NCBI GenBank assembly: GCA_023622385.1
Contig: JAMNZI010000144.1
Span: forward strand, 1 to 32,070
DNA from: Bacillota bacterium
GTDB lineage: Bacteria > Bacillota > Clostridia > Caldicoprobacterales > Caldicoprobacteraceae
Reading direction: 5' to 3'
Length of the DNA: 32,070 bases
In this document: positions 26,371-32,070 of the stretch, in pieces
Numbering within the stretch: the stretch's first letter is position 1
Layout: the number at the start of each line of letters is the position of its first letter
Made by a program: the position numbers and the translations under genes
The notes under the pieces: generated by a model
Told to the model about the DNA's origin: nothing
Seen by the model: only the letters and a program-made list of their open reading frames with translations
Database searches by the model: none

Positions 26371-27948
26371 TTATCCTTGAAATTCTGTTAATGCTTGATT
26401 TATTTCATCTGCACAAGCAATAAGTTCCCTGGTAACTGTAAGAGTCTTTTCCAATTCCTTATTGTTTAAAGATACTATTTCACTTATATCAGACATAATT
26501 CTTGAAAGCTGTTCAATCTCTTTAGTCTGAACTTCTGTTGCTTTTGTAACCTGGCTTACCTGTTGTGCCACATTTCTTACATTAGAAAGAACATCATCAA
26601 TATTTGAAGTCTGTTCTTTTACCGCTACCGTGATTTGCCTTACCTGCTCCCTGGCATTGGCTACTCCCTGGACTATCTCCTCTACCCCTCTCGCCTGCTC
26701 CACCGTCGCCTGGGTCACCTGCGCTGCCTGGTTGGCTACATTCTCTACCGCCTGCACTATGTTCTGCCCTTGCTTAGCCTGCTCCTTTACCGCTACCGTG
26801 ATCTGCCTTACCTGTTCCCTCGCATTAGCTACCCCCTGTACTATCTCCTCTACCCCTCTCGCCTGCTCCACCGTCGCCTGGGTCACCTGTGCTGCCTGGC
26901 TGGTTACATTCTCTACCGCCTCCACTATATTCTGTCCCTGCTTGGCCTGCTCCTTCATCGCTAACGTGATCTGATTAATTTCGGTATCTATATTTTCGAT
27001 ACCACCAATAATTCTTTCTATTACTTTACTCATCTCATTACTCAATTTTGTTCCGTGTTCAGTTTTTTCTTTACCAACTTCAATTACTTTAATAGCCTGA
27101 TCCGTTTCCTTTTGAATTCCTTTAATCAATGCAGCAATTTCTTTTGTCGCAGTAGCCGTTCTCTCAGCAAGTTTTCTTACTTCATCAGCAACAACAGCAA
27201 AACCCTTGCCATGTTCTCCAGCTCTTGCGGCTTCAATGGCAGCGTTTAATGCAAGTAAATTAGTTTGCTCTGCTATATCATCAATAACCTCTGTTATACT
27301 TCCGATTTTTTCAGAACTTTCTCCAAGATTATTCATCACAACCCCAGCATGCGAAATTACTTCTGATATTTCTTTAATAGCAGATAAAGTATCTTCTACA
27401 GCTTTTTTCCCTGTTTCTGCTTCGTTTTTCAGCATGTTGCTTAATCTGTTAACATTTTCCGCATTACCTGCCACTTGATTGATGGATGCCACTATCTCCT
27501 GTATCGCTGCCGATGCCTCCTCCGCCGCCGCCGATAAACTCTCCGCATTACCGGCTACTCCCTTTATCGACTTGCTCATCTCCTCTATCGACGCCGATAT
27601 CTGCTCTACTGAACCAGCCGTGCTCTCCGCATTGCCCGCTACCTGGTTGATACTTACAGCTATTTCTTCTAACAAACCATTGACTTGTTTGCAAATTCCA
27701 GCCAACTGTTCGGCATTTTTTACTACATCTTCAATAGAATTAGAAAGCTTGTCCAATATTTTAGATGTAGATTCAACTGCTGCAGATTGCTCATTGGTGC
27801 CCTTTGCAGTTTCTACCATCGTAACCGATAGATCCTTAATCTTTTCACCAAACCTCTTAGTAATATTAATTACTTCATGCAGTTTTTGAAAAATACCCGA
27901 ACCTTTCATAAATCTTATAGCCATATTTTTTTGAATTCCATAAATCAT
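26371..27948 (-). CDS. Soluble methyl-accepting chemotaxis protein with expanded coiled coil
   Basis: A receptor of 525 residues with no membrane helix and no recognisable sensor domain; nearly all of it is the MCP signalling hairpin. The tip [41 protein letters not shown] is at about 220-260. The C-terminal arm has two close copies of a 56-residue unit (331-386 and 387-442) and a third diverged one from 443. The N-terminal arm repeats VAGNAES/VAGNAEN every 28 residues (103, 131, 159). A GGGAGG lies only one base before the ATG at 27948, so the true start is uncertain; an ATG at 27924 is an alternative. It lies between cheA and cheR. Confidence 0.88.
   Translation of the reverse strand: MIYGIQKNMAIRFMKGSGIFQKLHEVINITKRFGEKIKDLSVTMVETAKGTNEQSAAVESTSKILDKLSNSIEDVVKNAEQLAGICKQVNGLLEEIAVSINQVAGNAESTAGSVEQISASIEEMSKSIKGVAGNAESLSAAAEEASAAIQEIVASINQVAGNAENVNRLSNMLKNEAETGKKAVEDTLSAIKEISEVISHAGVVMNNLGESSEKIGSITEVIDDIAEQTNLLALNAAIEAARAGEHGKGFAVVADEVRKLAERTATATKEIAALIKGIQKETDQAIKVIEVGKEKTEHGTKLSNEMSKVIERIIGGIENIDTEINQITLAMKEQAKQGQNIVEAVENVTSQAAQVTQATVEQARGVEEIVQGVANAREQVRQITVAVKEQAKQGQNIVQAVENVANQAAQVTQATVEQARGVEEIVQGVANAREQVRQITVAVKEQTSNIDDVLSNVRNVAQQVSQVTKATEVQTKEIEQLSRIMSDISEIVSLNNKELEKTLTVTRELIACADEINQALTEFQG
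26623..26958 (-). repeat. Tandem 168-base duplication inside the MCP gene
   Basis: Two adjacent units (26791-26958 and 26623-26790) encode 56 residues each, exactly eight heptads, and differ at only a few amino acids. DNA identity is high, so the duplication is fairly recent or is kept alike by recombination. The register of the coiled coil is preserved. Confidence 0.88.
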
Positions 27949-27983
27949 ACCTCCCTATGTATAATTTTAATTTCAATTATTTA

Positions 27984-30056
27984 TCACATGTTGTGTGTAA
28001 GAATTTTATTGTTTTCTACCATCTTGGCAATTCCTCCAACATCCAAAATGCAGGCTACACTGCCATCACCCAAAATGGTAGCTCCTGAAAAAGTTTCTAC
28101 TTTGCCTATATAAGAACCCAGCGGCTTAACAACAATTTCCTGAGTACCAATAAGTTCATCCACCACCAACCCAAACCTTTTTTCAGCAACACCTAAAACC
28201 ACAATAAAAATATTTTTATGATGCATCTTTATACGCTGGATATTAAAGTAATCGTGCAACCAGATAAGAGGAAGTACCTTTTCCCTTATTAACGTGATAG
28301 CTTGCCCTTTTATAAATCCAATTTCATTTTCGGGCTTGCGTACAATTTCAACCACATTGCTCATTGGCAATGCATATACCTCATCACTTATCCTTACTAA
28401 AAGCCCTGGAAGAATGGCCAAAGTGAGAGGAAGCTTTATTGTAAATTTCGTTCCCTCTCCATGCTTTGTTTCTACTTCAATAATTCCATTTAGCTTTTCT
28501 ATATGGTTGCGCACTATATCCATTCCCACTCCGCGTCCGGAAATTTCATTTACTTCTTGTGACGTGGAGAAACCCGTATGAAATATAAGATTGATAATCT
28601 CCTGCTCTGTTAAGGTATCGGCTTCCTTTTCAGTAATAATCCCTTTTTTTATAGCACATTCTTTTACCTTTTGTACATCAATCCCCCGACCATCATCCTG
28701 TACAATAAGCACAACATGATTTTCCTGGTAAAAAGCGCTTATTATTAATTTGCCTTTTGGGGGTTTGCCAATACTAATACGTTCCTCTGAAGGCTCAATT
28801 CCATGGTCAATGGCGTTTCTGATAAGATGAATCAGCGGGTCGGCTATATCCTCTATTATTGTCTTGTCCAGTTCCGTCTCTTCTCCTTCAATAACAAGCT
28901 CAACTTCTTTGCCTAGAGCCTCTGCCAGATCTCTTACTATACGCGGAAAACGATTAAATAACTGTTGAATTGGCAACATACGCATTTTCATAACACCCTC
29001 TTGCAGTTCGCTAATTACCCTTGACACATGGTTTGATATCATTAAAAGCTCGTCAACCATGCCATCAGAAATGTAACAGCTGTGTAACTCATTTCCCACC
29101 TTATATATCCTGGTCTGTTCAATCACCAACTCTCCTACCAGATCCACAAGCTTCTCAACCCTTTCTACATCTACACGTATTGTTCTTTTTTGAGCATATG
29201 TATTCACAGATATTTTATTTCTGTTAATTTGTTCTTCTCTATGTTCAGCAAACGCTTGTTGTTCTGATAATTTAATATCATACGGATATATATCAACATT
29301 ATCTATATCCACCAGCTCATTTAGTATTTTTGCTTTAATGGTTTTTGCATCTAACTTCGTAATTAAAAGATAATAAACATCGCTTATTTGAATATCGTCA
29401 GAAGGTTCTATCACATTTGGCTCTGTTGTAATTACATTGCCCATCTGATTAAAATAATTAAGTATCAAGTATGCACGTGCAGTTTTCATAAGACTATCAT
29501 CCGAAATTTTCACTTTACATACCAGTATATTTAATTCTGATTTCAATGCCTGGATAAGCTGATATCTCTGATCAAAGTCAAGCTCAAACTCTATAGTTTT
29601 GTTATCTTGTTCTGTATTTTGAACACCCTTATCTTGTTTTATATATTGGTTTTGATTGTACCCTCCGGACAGTATTTCTTTTAATTTATTTACTGTACTA
29701 GATATATCAGTTTTAATATTATTCCTGTCAGATACAAAATCTTGTTTTAGCATTCTCAGCTGATCCAGACATTGAAATAATGCATTTATAACTGTTTTGG
29801 TTGCTTTAAGTCGGTGATTTCGTATTTCATCCAATACATTTTCCATCTCATGTGTCAGAATCTTCATTTCTTCAAATCCCATTGCCGATGAAGACCCTTT
29901 TAATGTATGCGCTACACGAAATATTTTTTGAATTACTTCTGGAGTTTCGCCATTTTGTTCCAACTCCAAAATGCTCTGTTCCAGGACTTCCAATTGTTCT
30001 TCAACCTCTTCAAGAAAGGCATCTATCATCTCCGGAGTATCATACAGCCCAGCCAT
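27984..30056 (-). CDS. cheA: Chemotaxis histidine kinase CheA
   Basis: The 690-residue kinase links receptor state to response regulators. The HPt (P1) domain has the phosphorylated H50 in FRVAHTLKGSSSAMG. A P2-like CheY/CheB docking domain follows at about 150-260. The P3 dimerisation helices are near 295-365 (DVERVEKLVDLVGELVIEQTR). The ATP-binding P4 domain has the N box (LIRNAIDHGIE), G1 (DDGRGID) and G2 (GRGVGMDIV). The CheW-like P5 domain ends the protein. GGAGGTG precedes the ATG. No cheY, cheC, cheD or flagellar gene is present in the window. Confidence 0.97.
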   Translation of the reverse strand: MAGLYDTPEMIDAFLEEVEEQLEVLEQSILELEQNGETPEVIQKIFRVAHTLKGSSSAMGFEEMKILTHEMENVLDEIRNHRLKATKTVINALFQCLDQLRMLKQDFVSDRNNIKTDISSTVNKLKEILSGGYNQNQYIKQDKGVQNTEQDNKTIEFELDFDQRYQLIQALKSELNILVCKVKISDDSLMKTARAYLILNYFNQMGNVITTEPNVIEPSDDIQISDVYYLLITKLDAKTIKAKILNELVDIDNVDIYPYDIKLSEQQAFAEHREEQINRNKISVNTYAQKRTIRVDVERVEKLVDLVGELVIEQTRIYKVGNELHSCYISDGMVDELLMISNHVSRVISELQEGVMKMRMLPIQQLFNRFPRIVRDLAEALGKEVELVIEGEETELDKTIIEDIADPLIHLIRNAIDHGIEPSEERISIGKPPKGKLIISAFYQENHVVLIVQDDGRGIDVQKVKECAIKKGIITEKEADTLTEQEIINLIFHTGFSTSQEVNEISGRGVGMDIVRNHIEKLNGIIEVETKHGEGTKFTIKLPLTLAILPGLLVRISDEVYALPMSNVVEIVRKPENEIGFIKGQAITLIREKVLPLIWLHDYFNIQRIKMHHKNIFIVVLGVAEKRFGLVVDELIGTQEIVVKPLGSYIGKVETFSGATILGDGSVACILDVGGIAKMVENNKILTHNM

Positions 30057-30070
30057 GTTACACCTCCTCC

Positions 30071-30493
30071 CTACTCATAAAGTACTTTGTCGATCTTTAA
30101 GATGCTGACAATTTCCTCACCGGCAATGCCTATACCTTCAAAGTAACTGCCATCAATACCTGCCATCATTTCAGGAGGAGGTTGGATGTCTGAAAATCTA
30201 ACCACCTGATTAACTTTGTCAACTATTATTCCTACCATTTCATCCCGGCTTTTTACAATTACAATACGAGTTGACTTGGTAACGGTATAGTGATTTAAAC
30301 CAAACCGTTTGGGAAGATTAATAACTGGAATAATTTTACCGCGAAGATTAATAACTCCTTCAAGAAAAGATTTGCTATTATGTACAGGAGTAATTTTCTG
30401 CATTTTAATTATTTCATATACATCACTAATTTTCAGTGCATACTTTTCATTAGCTAGTTCATACACAATATACTGAGTGTCGAGTAAATTCAT
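30071..30493 (-). CDS. cheW: Chemotaxis coupling protein CheW
   Basis: A 140-residue SH3-like adaptor that bridges CheA P5 and the MCP tip. YIVYELANEKYALKISDVYEII and INLRGKIIPVINLPKRFGL are the typical CheW segments. AGGAGG lies nine bases before the ATG. The gap to cheA is 14 bases. The frame starts six bases after the broken HD-GYP frame ends. Confidence 0.95.
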   Translation of the reverse strand: MNLLDTQYIVYELANEKYALKISDVYEIIKMQKITPVHNSKSFLEGVINLRGKIIPVINLPKRFGLNHYTVTKSTRIVIVKSRDEMVGIIVDKVNQVVRFSDIQPPPEMMAGIDGSYFEGIGIAGEEIVSILKIDKVLYE

Positions 30494-30499
30494 GCTTCT

Positions 30500-30703
30500 T
30501 CACCTCCTTCTAATACTACTTTTCTTTATCTCCGCAACAGCCTTGCTACTACCCATAGCTTTGCGATACACCCTGTAATGAGTCATGGCATCGTATGCAT
30601 CCACCACTGCCAGAATACGACTTACATTGCATTTCACCTGCCCTCTATTCCTGTTTTTGAAAAAATAAAGGGCCTCTTTCACTACATTACCTTCATAACC
30701 CAT
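30500..30703 (-). pseudogene. Remnant of an HD-GYP domain protein
   Basis: The 67-codon frame contains SRILAVVDAYDAMTHYRVYRKAM followed by AVAEIKKSS. That is the strongly conserved late segment of HD-GYP cyclic-di-GMP phosphodiesterases. The earlier HD and GYP motifs are missing, and after KKSS the frame runs into IRRR and a stop at the cheW ribosome binding site instead of the expected domain end. The first 26 residues do not look like the family. It is thus a fragment left by deletion. The ATG has no good ribosome binding site and lies in the loop of an inverted repeat. Confidence 0.7.
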
Positions 30704-30739
30704 AACAAGTCCTGAAAAGCATAGTGAAAGTAGGCCCTT
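30668..30739 (-). terminator. Terminator-like hairpin in the leader of the chemosensory operon
   Basis: On the minus strand, AAGGGCCTACTTTCACTA (30739-30722) pairs with TAGTGAAAGAGGCCCTT (30684-30668), with one bulged base, around a 37-base loop. TATTTTTTC follows, as in an intrinsic terminator. The hairpin begins only about 10 bases downstream of the predicted transcription start, so it may be an attenuator for cheW-cheA-mcp-cheR-cheB. Alternatively it marks the end of an earlier small transcript. Confidence 0.55.
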
Positions 30740-30750
30740 ATATCTAATGT

Positions 30751-30780
30751 AATATAACAGAACTATGCAATATAAGTAAA
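30751..30780 (-). promoter_or_regulatory. Candidate promoter of the chemosensory operon
   Basis: On the minus strand, TTTACT (30780-30775), an 18-base spacer and TATATT (30756-30751) give four of six and five of six matches. It lies immediately upstream of the leader hairpin. No sigma-28 (flagellar) type promoter was seen. Confidence 0.4.
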
Positions 30781-30823
30781 TATAACCATAATTTTACATT
30801 TAATACATTAAATACCCCCCATG

Positions 30824-30851
30824 CGAACATATGTTCTTGCATATATATGCA
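30824..30851. promoter_or_regulatory. Two abutting palindromes, one resembling a LexA/DinR box
   Basis: CGAACATATGTTCT (30824-30837) matches the Firmicute DinR consensus CGAACRNRYGTTYC at all but the last base. TGCATATATATGCA (30838-30851) is a perfect 14-base palindrome directly beside it. They lie about 45 bases upstream of the chemosensory promoter candidate and about 370 bases after cysS. Such double palindromes usually bind dimeric repressors. Confidence 0.45.
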
Positions 30852-30966
30852 TAACCGTTCAACTTTCGTGCATCTATTTCATTTACTGAATATTGTTGTA
30901 AATCATATATTAACACCATTTATCCATCTCCCCTTTTATATCATGCCTTTATATATACACTACAAA

Positions 30967-31006
30967 GAATAAACCTCTTTGCAGTAAACAAAAGAGGCTT
31001 TATCTT
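30967..31006 (-). terminator. Candidate terminator downstream of cysS
   Basis: On the minus strand AAGATAAA-G-CCTCTTT pairs with AAAGAGG-TTTATTCTT, with one bulged base, around a roughly 10-base loop and an only moderately T-rich tail. It lies about 210 bases after the cysS stop, so it would leave a long 3' untranslated region. Confidence 0.5.
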
Positions 31007-31218
31007 GTAAGAATTTTTAACTGTCAAATTTCTTCATTTTTCGCACTTCTAGAAAATATATTAAACCCTATTAAACTACATTGCAAAAGGACCATTTTAC
31101 TATATTTTGGTACTATATTCCTATTTAGTGCTGCTCGTTATAGTATCATTTGTCTATTTAAACATCTATCATTTTACAAAATTCAACAAAATTCCAGCTT
31201 AAATCAATCCTTATTTCT

Positions 31219-32070
31219 TTATATCTCTTTATGCTTAAAAATCACCCTGACCCCCTGCGGCGTATCCTCAAGTATAATTCCACGAGCCCTAAGTTCATCC
31301 CGTATTTGATCAGCCAGTGCCCAGTTCTTTTCCTTGCGCGCCTGTTGCCTCTTTTCAATCAAGGCTTTAATCTCGGGATCAAGCTCTTGCCTTGGGTCCT
31401 TCCTCAAAAGCCCCAAGACGCCTGTCAGCTCATCCAAAAGCGCATAGGCCCTCTCCACAGCCTGCTTTGAACTGCTGGCACTCAGCTGAGAATTTATATC
31501 CCTTACCATATCAAAGATGGCAGCCAGGGCATCGGCGGTATTTATGTCATCGTCCATTGCCTCTTCAAACCTGGCCTTATACCCCGCAAGCCTTTGGAAG
31601 AAATCCCTTTCTTCCTCCGAGAGCTCCTTTTCAGCAGCGTTTTCCATCATGTGCAAGAGATTGGCCTTGCAATTGTACAGGCGTTCCAGGGCGCTCTGCG
31701 CCTGTCTAAGCATATCCTCGCTGAAGTTTATAGGATTGCGGTAATGGGCCGAGAGCATGAAGAATCGCACCACTTCCGGATCAAACTGTTTGAGTATATC
31801 ACGAACAGTGAAGAAGTTGCCCAGGGACTTGGACATTTTCTGGTTATTTACATTGATATATCCGTTATGCAGCCAGTACCTTGCAAAAGGCTTGCCGGTA
31901 GCCGCCTCACTCTGAGCAATCTCGTTTTCATGATGTGGGAATATGAGGTCCTGGCCGCCAGCGTGTATGTCAATGGTCTCCCCCAGGTACTTCATGGCCA
32001 TCACCGAGCACTCTATGTGCCAGCCCGGCCTTCCCTTGCCCCACGGGCTATCCCACGCGGGCTCGCCCGG
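31219..32070 (-). CDS. cysS: Cysteinyl-tRNA synthetase, C-terminal part (runs off the window)
   Basis: Charges tRNA-Cys. The visible 283 residues begin in [22 protein letters not shown], so the frame continues beyond the right edge; the HIGH motif and N-terminus are outside. Zinc ligands are seen in HIECS and in [16 protein letters not shown]. The KMSKS loop is [12 protein letters not shown]. The helical DALR tRNA-binding domain follows, and the C-terminus ends in [16 protein letters not shown]. The 3' end is intact. Confidence 0.97.
   Translation of the reverse strand, partial: PGEPAWDSPWGKGRPGWHIECSVMAMKYLGETIDIHAGGQDLIFPHHENEIAQSEAATGKPFARYWLHNGYINVNNQKMSKSLGNFFTVRDILKQFDPEVVRFFMLSAHYRNPINFSEDMLRQAQSALERLYNCKANLLHMMENAAEKELSEEERDFFQRLAGYKARFEEAMDDDINTADALAAIFDMVRDINSQLSASSSKQAVERAYALLDELTGVLGLLRKDPRQELDPEIKALIEKRQQARKEKNWALADQIRDELRARGIILEDTPQGVRVIFKHKEI

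Larger units (their letters stand above)
30704..31218. other. AT-rich intergenic region between the chemosensory operon and cysS
   Basis: About 500 bases contain no clear gene. They hold the leader hairpin arm, the promoter candidate, the double palindrome and a cysS terminator candidate. A 38-codon minus-strand frame (30916-30800, GTG start, GGGGAG eleven bases upstream) encodes a peptide ending NGYAYICKNICSHGGYLMY. It is too short and too weakly initiated to be called a gene. Confidence 0.5.

Noticed and set aside
26630-26974. Open frames antisense to the MCP gene
   Set aside because: They mirror the repeated coiled-coil codons and have no ribosome binding sites; they are shadows of the real gene.
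30800-30916. 38-codon minus-strand frame with two cysteines
   Set aside because: The start is GTG with a ribosome binding site 11 bases away, the length is short in AT-rich sequence, and a double palindrome overlaps it. It is noted only in the intergenic entry.
30999-31027. TTGACA with a 17-base spacer and GATAAA on the minus strand
   Set aside because: The -10 matches poorly and lies inside the arm of the cysS terminator candidate, so it is unlikely to be a working promoter.

Overview
The window looks like the chromosome of an anaerobic, low-to-moderate-GC Firmicute of the Clostridia / Thermoanaerobacterales type. The reasons are strong AGGAGG ribosome binding sites with frequent GTG and TTG starts, a two-subunit iron-sulfur serine dehydratase, a two-subunit glycine dehydrogenase (GcvPA/GcvPB), a YitJ-type bifunctional homocysteine methyltransferase / methylene-THF reductase, NiaR, and a CheA/CheW/MCP/CheR/CheB cluster. 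The genus cannot be fixed from the sequence alone.

Layout. The left edge holds the first 13 codons of an IS transposase with tandem terminal repeats, then tRNA-Arg(ACG) with its own promoter and terminator, then an MFS transporter (713-1870) and a 52-residue zinc-ribbon protein. On the minus strand follow niaR, serS and two tRNA-Ser genes (TGA and GCT), so the charging enzyme lies beside its substrates. A NodB-type polysaccharide deacetylase and a GTP-dependent PEP carboxykinase (pckG) are on the plus strand. pckG ends at a bidirectional terminator. Beyond it lies a GC-rich, strongly foldable 120-base stretch (about 8127-8250) that I cannot assign to a known RNA family.

The minus strand from 15730 to 8260 is one long unit: gcvT, gcvH, gcvPA, gcvPB, sdaAB, sdaAA and a THUMP-domain rRNA methyltransferase. 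Its logic is glycine cleavage and one-carbon supply, with serine broken down to pyruvate. PEP carboxykinase next door acts at the PEP/oxaloacetate node. A second minus-strand unit (18447-16074) is a hotdog thioesterase, a tail-anchored TPR-like protein and an MFS transporter. A GNAT acetyltransferase converges on metH, and metH follows yitJ. These two use the methyl-THF that the glycine cleavage system can feed. MetH lacks the C-terminal AdoMet-reactivation domain.

The right third is a chemosensory operon on the minus strand: an HD-GYP remnant, cheW, cheA, a soluble MCP, cheR, cheB and a 172-residue protein of unknown function. The MCP has no membrane segment and carries matched heptad-register repeats in both arms of its coiled-coil hairpin. 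The operon leader contains a terminator-like hairpin, and upstream of it lie two abutting palindromes, one resembling a LexA/DinR box. The right edge is the C-terminal part of cysS.
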